Assembly (NCBI RefSeq): GCF_965204935.1
Contig: NZ_CBDBFO010000002.1
Direction: 5' to 3' (one strand)
Source of the DNA: Hoeflea_A sp965204935
Lineage (GTDB): Bacteria; Pseudomonadota; Alphaproteobacteria; Rhizobiales; Rhizobiaceae
Length of the DNA stretch: 64,000 nt
Below are positions 24,678 to 33,020 of this stretch, one piece after another; positions within the stretch are counted from its first letter, which is position 1; each line of letters opens with the position of its first letter. The position numbers were made by a program, and so were the translations under genes. Under the pieces are notes generated by a model. That model saw only the letters and a program-made list of their open reading frames with translations. It searched no databases and had not been told where the DNA came from.

Positions 24678-25703
24678 ATGTCGGAAGTTAGCATCATCGG
24701 CGTTGATCTTGCAAAGCAGGTTTTTCAGGTCCACGGAGCCACAGCCGATGGCTCGGTTGGCTACCGCAAGAAGTTGAGCCGCGCCCAGTTCATGCCGTTT
24801 CTTGCACAGCAGCCCCGATGCATTGTCGCGATGGAGGCCTGCGCCACAGCTCACGATTGGGGCCGCGAGATCGGTAAGTTGGGCCATGAGGTGAAGCTGA
24901 TTCCACCTCAGTACGTGAAACCTTTTGTCAAAAGGCAGAAAAACGACAGGGCAGACGCTGAGGCGATCACTGAAGCTGCCTCCCGGCCGACCATGCGGTT
25001 CGTTGAGGTGAAATCCACCGAGCAGCAATCGCGCGGCATGCTGTTCCGATCACGGCAGATGTTTGTCAGGCAGCGCACGCAGACCATCAATGCGCTGCGC
25101 GGCCATCTCGCCGAATATGGCGTGATCGGGCCGAAGAGCAAGGCGGGGATCAAGAAGTTGAGAGCCGCGCTGGACGACGATACCAATGGGCTGCCCGCCC
25201 TCGTGCGTAACACGGCCCGGATGTATGCCGAGCACATCGATCTGCTGGCGACCAGGATTTTCGATCTGACGAAGCAACTCAAGACGGAGGCGAAAGCATC
25301 CGGCACAGTGCGAAGGCTGACAACAATGCCGGGCGTCGGGTTGCAGACGGCACTGGCAATTGAGGCCTTTGCCCCGGACATGAATTGCTTCAAACGGGGG
25401 CGTGACTTCGCAGCCTGGCTGGGTCTCGTGCCGCTTCAGCGCTCGACAGGCGGTAAGGACCGGCTCGGGAAAGTTTCGAAGATGGGTCAGAAAGACATCC
25501 GAAGCCTGTTGATCATCGGGGCGATGTCAGTGATCAATGCGGCGACGCGGTTTGGGGTTCGCAAGGGAAGCTGGCTGGCCAGAATGCTGGATCGAAAACC
25601 GAAGCTTCTGGTCGCGATCACGCTGGCCAACAGGATGGCACGGGGTATCTGGGCCATGATATCGAAACAGGAGAATTATCGGAATCCGGAGGCGGTAGCG
25701 TAA
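24678..25703 (+). CDS. IS110/IS1111-family transposase (DEDD recombinase)
   Basis: A 341-residue transposase. The N-terminal RuvC-like DEDD domain starts IIGVDLAKQVFQVHG (first Asp), followed by VAMEACATAHDW (Glu) and KNDRADAEAI (Asp pair). The C-terminal Tnp_20 domain has TTMPGVGLQTALAIEAF, and the serine-bearing block is FAAWLGLVPLQRSTGGKDRLGKVSKMG. These enzymes move the element through a circular form, guided by an element-encoded RNA. The start at 24678 follows AGGGAGAG by about seven bases and gives the usual MSEVSIIGVDLAK opening; an upstream ATG at 24627 lacks such a site. Confidence 0.93.
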   Translation: MSEVSIIGVDLAKQVFQVHGATADGSVGYRKKLSRAQFMPFLAQQPRCIVAMEACATAHDWGREIGKLGHEVKLIPPQYVKPFVKRQKNDRADAEAITEAASRPTMRFVEVKSTEQQSRGMLFRSRQMFVRQRTQTINALRGHLAEYGVIGPKSKAGIKKLRAALDDDTNGLPALVRNTARMYAEHIDLLATRIFDLTKQLKTEAKASGTVRRLTTMPGVGLQTALAIEAFAPDMNCFKRGRDFAAWLGLVPLQRSTGGKDRLGKVSKMGQKDIRSLLIIGAMSVINAATRFGVRKGSWLARMLDRKPKLLVAITLANRMARGIWAMISKQENYRNPEAVA

Positions 25704-25976
25704 GCGCGGATCGCGCAACGCTTCGCGTCGGTGCCCGGGACGTGTGAAGAGGTCGACGAATAGCATGGGAGATTGATCGGAAAGATCCGGAGCGGGAAAA
25801 CCATGTTGACCCAAAAGGCAAAATAGCTCTGGAACTTGATTTGGACCCGGTTCGCGCATCACCATACCGGCCCGCGGCTGCACAAAAAGCCGCACTGTGA
25901 GGCCTGATAAATGACCGCATCCGATCACACGCTCACATCACCGTTCGAAAATCGCTTGACACCGGGGTATCCATAA
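25704..25976 (+). ncRNA. Candidate guide RNA (seekRNA/bridge RNA) region of the IS1111-type element
   Basis: IS1111-group elements encode their guide RNA downstream of the transposase. In this non-coding stretch, GGAACTTGAT at 25831-25840 is identical to the left target half plus the AT core at the insertion site (24585-24594). GACCC (25844-25848), a few bases on, is complementary to GGGTC in the right target half. Such paired matches are what the target-binding loop needs. The exact ends of the RNA and its fold cannot be set by eye. Confidence 0.55.
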
Positions 25977-25978
25977 AT

Positions 25979-26770
25979 GAGGGTCAGGGAGTCATCGGTC
26001 AGCACATGCAGCCACTGGTTTTTGCTGTCGACCCTGAAACCGGTCTCATCGGCATGCAGGGCCGGGCGGGTCAGAAGATGTGCGGCGGCAGCCGTTTCCC
26101 AGGGTTCAAGCGCCTCGTGCAGTCGCTGGATGTAGCCCAGGCAGGTGGCCTGCGACATCCTGACGCCAGAGATGGCCCGCACCAGTTCGACGGCGCGGCG
26201 CAAAGACAGCATCTGGGCAATCAGCAGGTTGATCACGAAGGCCTGAAAGCCAACGCCATATTGCAAAGGCCCCGGCATGTTTTCAGGGAAACGCCCCTTG
26301 GTTCGGGTGCGGCATTTGGGGCAGTCCCTGGTTTCTGCGACGACCTTTTTCTCGACAACCTCGAACATGATATCGAGATGGATGCGTTCCTCGCGCGCCG
26401 AGGGTTCGACGTCTGAGAGATCAGCCCCGCAACTGTCACAAACCTGGACGGTGGAGGTTTCCCCGACGGTGACCTTGCGAAGGTTTTCGCCCGTCATCCA
26501 GTTCGGCGCCACACCCTTGCCGGAAGCCTTTTTGCTCCGTTTCCCGGTGTTGTCCTTATCCGTCTGCGACGGCGCAATACTGGAGTTCTTGCCGGTCTTC
26601 CTGGTCGTCTTTTCCAGAAAGATGGCGATCAGGATGCCCAGCAAGCTGCACAACACGCCAATAACCGCATCGACGTCATCTGAAATCCTGCCCGCTTTGC
26701 GCAGCGCGGCAATGCGCGCCCTGGCAGCATCGAACTCTTCACGCAGGGAAGTGCCATTCACGCTTGCCAT
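25979..26770 (-). pseudogene. IS66 transposase, N-terminal fragment
   Basis: The 5' part of the split IS66 transposase (264 codons). It has an N-terminal helical region, a hydrophobic stretch (VLCSLLGILIAIFL), a Lys-rich linker and the IS66 zinc-binding region (VCDSCGADL ... RDCPKCRTRTKG). The catalytic core begins with LHADETGFRV, the first acidic residue. It stays open past the junction into IS110 DNA as far as 25925, adding foreign residues (YGYPGVKRF). It needs the fragment at 23914-24594 to be complete. Confidence 0.9.
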
Positions 26771-27062
26771 CAGTCCGCCCGCGATGCCATGGACATCAGG
26801 CCATGCGGTGGCCGCATCGCCTTTTCAGGCTTCCAAATGCAGCGAGTAGCCTTGACTGAAAGACCACCCCAATGCGGCTTTTCCCAAATCAATCGAACAC
26901 GTGTCATAACCCGATAGAATCACGAAAATCGCAATGAGGGGATCGTTAATAGCCGATTCAAATCGTCGCACCACTCCGAGGCCAAAAAGGCATCTCGATT
27001 GAGCTAGTGGGTCTGAAACCGCCGTTGAATCTCGGGGACTTAAAGTGGGGGTGAGCAGTTAC

Positions 27063-27547
27063 TTTCATTCTTTGTTTTCTCCCGCTTGCGTATGCCGGTC
27101 TATGGCCAGTTGCCGCCCCTTCTTGAAGAAACGATCTGCCCGGCAGCGGCATCTGCACTTCTGCCGCCGGACCCATTGACAACATGGCTGGATACCGCGT
27201 GCCGTCCGGATACGATTGCGATCATTTCGCTGCTTTCGTGACTATATATGGCTCTATATGGCACTTGGTTGTACCGCAACGGCGGAAAAGCACAAAAATA
27301 GTTTATCTGACGTGGAAAAGGGGCCCAAAACACAGCGTTTTTCGTGCAAGATCCGGCGAGAACTGATCAATATGCCAGTCTCGCGATTTCCTGAAACGGA
27401 AGAACCGGTCCGCGCACGTTTCGCGACAGCGCAAACAATGCGACGCCGGACTGACGCATTCGGGCTGGCTTTTGCCGTGCCGGGCAGTCTATACCCGTTC
27501 CAAACTGCAGATCCTGACAGGTTCTGCTACCGGGAAGGGACGGCGAA
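27063..27547. promoter_or_regulatory. Displaced betaine-binding-protein leader and formate dehydrogenase control region
   Basis: No supported gene lies in these 485 bp. On the minus strand the first bases after the IS66 target duplication hold GGGAG at 27077-27081, which would have been the Shine-Dalgarno of the betaine-binding protein before the insertion, so its native promoter probably lies in the next 100-150 bp. The plus-strand side leads to the formate dehydrogenase, with GAAGGGA before its ATG and a Mo-box-like dyad at 27242. Confidence 0.6.
27242..27261. promoter_or_regulatory. Mo-box-like dyad upstream of formate dehydrogenase
   Basis: CTATATA (27242-27248), six bases, then TATATGG (27255-27261). 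Six of seven positions pair, with the six-base spacing recalled for the Rhodobacter Mo-box (CTATATA-N6-TATATA core) bound by ModE-like MopA/MopB. The downstream enzyme is a molybdo- or tungstopterin formate dehydrogenase, so metal control is plausible. A half-site, CGCTATATA, recurs at 29281 before the alpha subunit. Confidence 0.4.
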
Positions 27548-29224
27548 ATGAACAAGCATGTCGACATCAAACGCCGCGACCGCGGACCCAAGGGACGCTC
27601 CCTGGACGATGCGGCGTTTGAGGAAATGCGAGGCCTATTCGAAGGCCAGCAGCTTCGGCGCGACCTGCTCATCGAGTACCTGCACAAGATTCAAGATACC
27701 TATGGCTGTATTTCTGCCGCGCATATCAGGGCGATGGCCGAGCTGATGCGCTTGCCGCAGGCGGAAATCTATGAAGTCGCATCGTTCTACGATCACTTCG
27801 ATGTTGTGAGGGAAGGCGAGGACGCGCCCGCGCCCCTGACGATCCGCGTGTGTGATTCACTGTCCTGCATGATGGCCGGATCGGAGGCCCTTATTGCGGC
27901 CCTCGAGAGCGGCGTCGACCCGACGCTTGTGCGAATCGCGCGCGCGCCCTGCATGGGTCGCTGCGATACCGCGCCGGCGGCTCGTGTCGGCGACAGGGAA
28001 GTCGATCACGCGACGTCGGAAAGCCTGATGAAGCTCGCCAGTGAAGGCGGTTTCGACACCGTCGTGCCGGACTACATCAATCTCTTCGCCTACCAGGAAT
28101 ATGGCGGCTACGCGCTTTATGACAGTGTCCGGTCGGGCGCGGTCGGCGCCGAGTCTCTCATTGAGGCGCTTTCCGATGCGGGGTTGCGCGGCCTCGGCGG
28201 CGCCGGGTTCCCGGCGGGCAAGAAATGGGGCTTTGTGCGCTCATACGCGGGACCGCGCCTGATGACCATCAATGGCGATGAAGGTGAACCCGGCACTTTC
28301 AAGGACCGCTATCTGCTTGAAAGCGATCCGCATCGCACGCTGGAAGGGGCGCTGATCGCTGCCCATGCGGTTGAGGCCGAGCGCGTCTATTTCTACATGC
28401 GCGACGAATATCCGGCGGTGCTGGAAATCCTGCGGACGGAGATCGCGGCGCTTGAAGCGGCCGAAATCATCGCCCCCGGCTTCATCGAACTGCGCCGGGG
28501 CGCCGGTGCCTATATCTGCGGCGAAGAAAGCGCCATGATCGAAAGCATCGAAGGCAAACGCGGCCTGCCGCGCCATCGTCCGCCGTATATCGCAGAGGTC
28601 GGCCTGTTCGGCCGGCCAACGCTCAATCACAATGTCGAGACGCTGTGGTGGATCCGGGACATCGTCGAAAACGGCGCAGAGTGGTTCGCAGACCAGGGGA
28701 AGCCCGGTCACCCCGGGCCCCGATCGTGGTCGGTGTCAGGGCGGGTCAAGGAGCCCGGTGTGAAACTGGCCCCGGCGGGCGTCACGATCCGCGAACTGAT
28801 CGACGACTATTGTGGCGGCATGGCGGAAGGCCATGAATTCAAGGCCTATCTTCCAGGCGGGGCTTCCGGGGGAATTCTGCCCGCCAGTATGGACAGAATC
28901 CCACTCGATTTCGGCGGCGAACTTGCGGATGCCGATGCGTTTGTCGGCTCGCACGCGGTGGTCGTCCTGTCCGACAAGGACAGTGTGAAGGAAGCGACGC
29001 TCAATCTGTTGCGGTTCTTCAAACATGAAAGCTGCGGGCAGTGCACGCCTTGCCGGGGCGGAACGGAAAAGATGGTTTCGCTGCTGGAGCAGGAAGGCCC
29101 TCTGGACGAAGCCGCGATACGCGACCTTGAGGCGGTGATGCGCGACGCGTCGATCTGCGGCCTTGGGCAGGCGGCGCCCAATCCGGTCAACCACCTTCTG
29201 ATCCATTTCCGGGACGAACTTTAA
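27548..29224 (+). CDS. NAD-dependent formate dehydrogenase beta subunit (NuoE-NuoF fusion, FDH1B type)
   Basis: A 558-residue fusion. Residues 1-160 are NuoE-like with four Cys for a [2Fe-2S] cluster (CDSLSC, CMGRC). The rest is NuoF-like, with the FMN/NADH glycine-rich region LRGLGGAGFPAGKKW (near 215), INGDEGEPGTFKDR and GAGAYICGEESA, and the [4Fe-4S] site CGQCTPCRGG (first Cys 496) plus a later Cys. It passes electrons from the alpha subunit to NAD+. Methylobacterium FDH1 has the same two-subunit, fused-beta layout. The alpha gene follows after 109 bp. In this neighbourhood it would oxidise formate from demethylation. Confidence 0.88.
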   Translation: MNKHVDIKRRDRGPKGRSLDDAAFEEMRGLFEGQQLRRDLLIEYLHKIQDTYGCISAAHIRAMAELMRLPQAEIYEVASFYDHFDVVREGEDAPAPLTIRVCDSLSCMMAGSEALIAALESGVDPTLVRIARAPCMGRCDTAPAARVGDREVDHATSESLMKLASEGGFDTVVPDYINLFAYQEYGGYALYDSVRSGAVGAESLIEALSDAGLRGLGGAGFPAGKKWGFVRSYAGPRLMTINGDEGEPGTFKDRYLLESDPHRTLEGALIAAHAVEAERVYFYMRDEYPAVLEILRTEIAALEAAEIIAPGFIELRRGAGAYICGEESAMIESIEGKRGLPRHRPPYIAEVGLFGRPTLNHNVETLWWIRDIVENGAEWFADQGKPGHPGPRSWSVSGRVKEPGVKLAPAGVTIRELIDDYCGGMAEGHEFKAYLPGGASGGILPASMDRIPLDFGGELADADAFVGSHAVVVLSDKDSVKEATLNLLRFFKHESCGQCTPCRGGTEKMVSLLEQEGPLDEAAIRDLEAVMRDASICGLGQAAPNPVNHLLIHFRDEL

Positions 29225-29333
29225 TGTCCGGACTGGCCAGACTTTTGTTCGTTTTTGGAGCAGTGGTCCACAAATCATTGCGCTATATAGGAAATTGACC
29301 CTAGGGTTCGGTGTTTGCTGAGGATACGCGCAG

Positions 29334-32123
29334 ATGACGGACATTACGTTCAGTCTCGACGGTAAGGCCGTAAAGGCATCTGAGGACGAGAGTATTTGGG
29401 ATGTGGCGAAGCGGGAAGGGACCCGCATTCCGCATCTTTGCCATCTGGACCAGCCGGGATACCGGCCGGATGGCAATTGCCGTGCCTGCATGGTCGATAT
29501 CGAGGGTGAGCGGACACTCGCCGCCTCCTGTATCCGCAAGCCGACCGAGGGAATGGTGGTGCGCACCGACACGGAGCGCGCCGAGAAGTCCCGCCACATG
29601 GTCTTTGAGCTGCTTGCCAGCGATATGAAGCCGCGGGACGAAAGCCCGGACAACCAGTCGGTCTTCTGGGAATGGGCCTCATCCATGGGCATCGACGGAT
29701 CGCAGCGGTTCCCGTCGAAATTCGATGACGCCGGCATGGATCGCGGTTTCGACATCTCCAATCCGGCGATCGCGGTCAATCTCGATGCGTGCATCACCTG
29801 CGGCGCCTGCGTGCGCGCCTGCCGCGAAGTTCAGGTCAACGATGTCATCGGCATGGCGGGGCGGGGCAATCACTCCGTGCCGGTGTTCGACATCCACGAT
29901 CCGATGGGTCTTTCAACCTGTGTGAGCTGCGGTGAGTGTGTTCAGGCCTGTCCGACCGGGGCGCTCTACGAAAAGACGCTTATGGACGAAGGCAATACCA
30001 CGCGAGATGTGCAGGATTTCGACAAGGTGGTCGACAGTGTCTGCCCGTTTTGCGGTGTTGGCTGCCAGACAAGCGTTGCCGTAAAGGATAACCGGATCGT
30101 CCAGGTCGATGGCCGCAACGGCCCTGCCAATGAAAACCGACTCTGCGTCAAGGGACGCTTCGGTTTCGACTATGTGCACTCGCCGGAAAGGCTGACAAAG
30201 CCGCTGATCCGCCGTGATGACGCACCGAAGGCCGGTGACATGGACCTGCGGGATACCGATCCGCTGACGATCTTCCGCGAGGCCAGTTGGGAAGAGGCGC
30301 TCGAAAGGGCTACATCGGGACTGAAGACAATCCTTGACCGCGACGGCGGCGGCGCGCTTGCCGGCTTCGGTTCGGCAAAGGGCTCAAACGAGGAGGCATA
30401 CCTCTTCCAGAAACTCATTCGCGAGGGTTTCGGAACCAACAATGTCGACCACTGCACGCGCCTTTGCCATGCATCGTCGGTTGCCGCGCTGCTCGAAGGC
30501 GTCGGTTCGGGCGCGGTGTCGGCGCCGTTCACTGACGCGATGAAGGCCGACTGCATCATCGTCATCGGCGCCCGGCCGGCGACAAACCACCCGGTTGCCG
30601 CGACCTATTTCAAGCAGGCGGTCAAACAGGGCAAGCAGTTGATCATCATGGATCCGCGGCGCCAGGGTCTGATGCGTCATGCGACCCACCCGCTGCAGTT
30701 CAAGCCGGGCAGTGACGTGGCGATGCTCAACGCCATGCTCAATGTCATCATTACCGAAAACCTCTATGACGAGCAGTACATCCAGGCGAATGTCTCCGGC
30801 TTTGAGGCACTCAAGGAGAAGGTCAAGGACTTCACGCCGGAGGCCATGGCCGAGGTCTGCGGCATCGATGCCGCGACCCTGCGGGAAGTGGCGCGGGTCT
30901 ACGCAACCTCGGAACGCTCGATCATCTTCTGGGGAATGGGCATTTCGCAGCACACCCACGGAACGGACAATTCCCGGTGCCTGATTGCCCTGGCCCTGAC
31001 AACAGGCCATGTGGGCCGCCCGGGGACCGGTCTGCATCCGCTGCGCGGTCAGAACAATGTCCAGGGCGCATCGGACGCCGGACTGATCCCAATGTTCTTT
31101 CCGGACTACAAATCAGTCGAGAATGCGGATATCCGCAGCGGCTACGAGGATCTGTGGGGTCGCCCGCTTGACCCGATAAAGGGCCTGACCGTTGTCGAAA
31201 TCGTCGATGCGATACACGAGGGCAAGATCAAGGGCATGTACATCATGGGAGAAAACCCGGCGATGTCGGACCCCGATCAGCAACATGCCCGTGCCGCACT
31301 GGCGGCCCTCGATCATCTCGTGGTGCAGGACATCTTCCTCACCGAAACGGCCTGGCATGCCGATGTCATCCTGCCGGCGTCGGCCCACGCGGAAAAGCTC
31401 GGCACCTACACGAATACCAACCGCCAGGTGCAGATCGGCCGGCCGGCGCTGGATCCGCCCGGAGAAGCACGCCAGGACTGGGAACTGATCGTCTCGCTTG
31501 CCACCGGTATCGGCCTTGACTGGGACTACGCTGAGGTTGCCGACGTCTACGAGGAAATGGCGTCGGTCATGCCGTCCCTCAACAATATTCCGTGGGAACG
31601 GCTCGTGCGGGAAGACGCCGTGACCTACCCGGCCGATGCCGTCGACCGGCCGGGCAACGAGGTCATTTTCAGGGACGGGTTCCCGACTGCGGACGGGCGC
31701 GGAAAAATCGTCCCGGCCGATCTTTTGCCGCCGGACGAAGTGCCGGACGACGAATATCCAATGGTGTTGACCACGGGCCGTCTCCTGGAGCATTGGCACA
31801 CGGGCGCGATGACCCGGCGCTCCGGCGTGCTCGACGAGCTTGAACCCCAGGGCATCGCGGTCATGAATCCCTACGAAATCGAGCGCCAGGGCCTCGAAGC
31901 CGGGCAGATGGTCGCCGTGGAGACCCGGCGCGGCGTCGTCGAGGCCATCCTTCGGTCTGACCGCGAAGTTGCCGACGGCATGATCTTCATGCCTTTCTGC
32001 TTCAATGAGAGCCCTGCGAACCGGCTGACCAATCCGAAGCTCGATCCGTTCGGCAAGATCCCGGAGTTCAAATATTGCGCGGCAAAGATCGAGGCGGTCG
32101 CTGCCGCAGACGCCGCGGAATAA
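29334..32123 (+). CDS. Formate dehydrogenase alpha subunit (bis-MGD, Cys-type)
   Basis: A 929-residue molybdo/tungstopterin enzyme. The N-terminal [2Fe-2S] ferredoxin and His-Cys-rich region (about 1-120) is followed by two [4Fe-4S] motifs (CITCGACVRAC near 155, CVSCGECVQACP near 198), then the CPFCGVGC cluster domain near 235 and the bis-MGD fold. The active-site motif HCTRLCHASS contains C378 followed by His, the position of Sec140 in E. coli FdhF, so it is a cysteine enzyme. It oxidises formate to CO2 in the cytoplasm. The spacer before it has a CGCTATATA half-site. fdhD and chaperone genes are not in the window. Confidence 0.9.
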   Translation: MTDITFSLDGKAVKASEDESIWDVAKREGTRIPHLCHLDQPGYRPDGNCRACMVDIEGERTLAASCIRKPTEGMVVRTDTERAEKSRHMVFELLASDMKPRDESPDNQSVFWEWASSMGIDGSQRFPSKFDDAGMDRGFDISNPAIAVNLDACITCGACVRACREVQVNDVIGMAGRGNHSVPVFDIHDPMGLSTCVSCGECVQACPTGALYEKTLMDEGNTTRDVQDFDKVVDSVCPFCGVGCQTSVAVKDNRIVQVDGRNGPANENRLCVKGRFGFDYVHSPERLTKPLIRRDDAPKAGDMDLRDTDPLTIFREASWEEALERATSGLKTILDRDGGGALAGFGSAKGSNEEAYLFQKLIREGFGTNNVDHCTRLCHASSVAALLEGVGSGAVSAPFTDAMKADCIIVIGARPATNHPVAATYFKQAVKQGKQLIIMDPRRQGLMRHATHPLQFKPGSDVAMLNAMLNVIITENLYDEQYIQANVSGFEALKEKVKDFTPEAMAEVCGIDAATLREVARVYATSERSIIFWGMGISQHTHGTDNSRCLIALALTTGHVGRPGTGLHPLRGQNNVQGASDAGLIPMFFPDYKSVENADIRSGYEDLWGRPLDPIKGLTVVEIVDAIHEGKIKGMYIMGENPAMSDPDQQHARAALAALDHLVVQDIFLTETAWHADVILPASAHAEKLGTYTNTNRQVQIGRPALDPPGEARQDWELIVSLATGIGLDWDYAEVADVYEEMASVMPSLNNIPWERLVREDAVTYPADAVDRPGNEVIFRDGFPTADGRGKIVPADLLPPDEVPDDEYPMVLTTGRLLEHWHTGAMTRRSGVLDELEPQGIAVMNPYEIERQGLEAGQMVAVETRRGVVEAILRSDREVADGMIFMPFCFNESPANRLTNPKLDPFGKIPEFKYCAAKIEAVAAADAAE

Positions 32124-32139
32124 TTCTCCAGTTCAGATA

Positions 32140-32751
32140 TCAGCCGCTGTAGCCCAGCGACCGCAGGCGCCGCGCAATGGCCTCGCGTTCAGAGATATCG
32201 AAGGCGCGCTGTTCCTGGTTGTGCGCCTCGAACATCGCCCTGAATTTCGCACGTGCCATTGTCATGAGCTGACGGCAGGTCGGTTGCGGCGTGATCGCAA
32301 CAAGTCCATTTTCGATTAGCGTCTTGTGCTTCTTCGATATGTTGACGTGTTGCTGCTCGTGCCATTCGACGTGCTTGCTCAGTGCCTCGAATGCAGACCG
32401 GGTTCGTCCATCCGCACGGTCGAGTTCAGACCATTCGGGAAGCGTGACGAGCAGATCCAGATCTATCTCCGCCGACTCTATGCGGCAGCTGTCGCCGTCG
32501 CGCACCGTCTTGACCTTGGGTGTCATGCGGGTCTCGGTGGTGCCTATGGCGTGCCCGTTCTGCGGGCCGCGGCGGGCGATCTGCTGGTTGATCTGCTCTG
32601 TGGTGGTGCCCGGAACCGTGTAGTAGACGGTCGTCAGTCCCGAACTTGTGCTTGTGCAGGCGGACAGGCCAACAATTGCAAGTACAAACAACGCTGCTCT
32701 TCCAAGTCCAGGCGAGCGACTTCCACGATTATGCTGAAGGTTGCGTTGCAT
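32140..32751 (-). CDS. DUF922-type putative zinc-protease lipoprotein
   Basis: A 203-residue protein. The start at 32751 gives a lipoprotein signal (ALFVLAIVGLSAC, lipobox LSAC with Cys32); the upstream part of the open frame has no such signal. The domain contains YYTVPGTT near 43 and the zinc-protease-like motif HEQQH at 131-135 in KHVEWHEQQHVNI, as in DUF922 proteins. It is probably anchored in the envelope. Activity is not proven for the family. It is convergent with the formate dehydrogenase gene, 16 bp apart. Confidence 0.78.
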   Translation of the reverse strand: MQRNLQHNRGSRSPGLGRAALFVLAIVGLSACTSTSSGLTTVYYTVPGTTTEQINQQIARRGPQNGHAIGTTETRMTPKVKTVRDGDSCRIESAEIDLDLLVTLPEWSELDRADGRTRSAFEALSKHVEWHEQQHVNISKKHKTLIENGLVAITPQPTCRQLMTMARAKFRAMFEAHNQEQRAFDISEREAIARRLRSLGYSG

Positions 32752-33020
32752 GAACCGGTTACTCTCCCACACTGTCCCTGACGGGCTGCGCTGCAGTTTG
32801 CGGAAAATACGCGTCAGGTACAATATGGTCCACACAATAATGCCGGTCCATGGGTTTGTGTGACCAAAAAAACACGGCCCGGCCTTTACCGGGTCTTGCA
32901 AAAATGGTTCATGGAAATGAACGGTCGTTTGTTTGTTTTCCGTGATCGACCGGATTACAATAGTTTTACCGCACCTGTGGGTTGCCAGGAACCGGGGCAG
33001 GGGCGTCAGGGAGGCCGACA

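Larger units (their letters stand above)
24595..25978 (+). mobile_element. IS110-family element, IS1111 group, inside the IS66 transposase
   Basis: Limits come from restoring the IS66 frame: the target reads GGAACTTG-AT-GAGGGTC, with AT present at both junctions (24593-24594 and 25977-25978) and no longer duplication, as expected for IS110. Ten-base inverted repeats, TGGATACCCC (24599-24608) and GGGGTATCCA (25964-25973), lie 4 and 3 bases inside the ends, the subterminal arrangement of the IS1111 group. It holds one transposase gene and a 260-bp non-coding 3' part. Confidence 0.9.
23898..27062 (-). mobile_element. IS66-family element (ISBst12-like), interrupted by an IS110-family element
   Basis: Inverted ends match over 15 bp, starting GTAACTGCTCACCCC (23898-23912; reverse complement at 27048-27062). 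A perfect 8-bp duplication TTTCATTC flanks it (23890-23897 and 27063-27070). It carries a single transposase gene, now split. Removing the 1,384-bp IS110 insert would give a 1,781-bp element with a 490-codon transposase. The left duplication covers the start codon of the betaine-binding protein. The 292 bp from 26771 to 27062 are the element's 5' end and hold no gene. Confidence 0.93.

Noticed and set aside
25907..25980. ATAAATGA at 25907-25914 as the right-target guide of the IS110 element
   Set aside because: It matches the right junction (25973-25980) on the same strand, whereas the right guide should be complementary in orientation to the left one; part of the match also lies inside the IS end.
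182..27062. The two IS66-family elements as ends of a composite transposon carrying the demethylation genes
   Set aside because: Their terminal repeats differ in sequence and length and each has its own perfect 8-bp target duplication, so they inserted independently.
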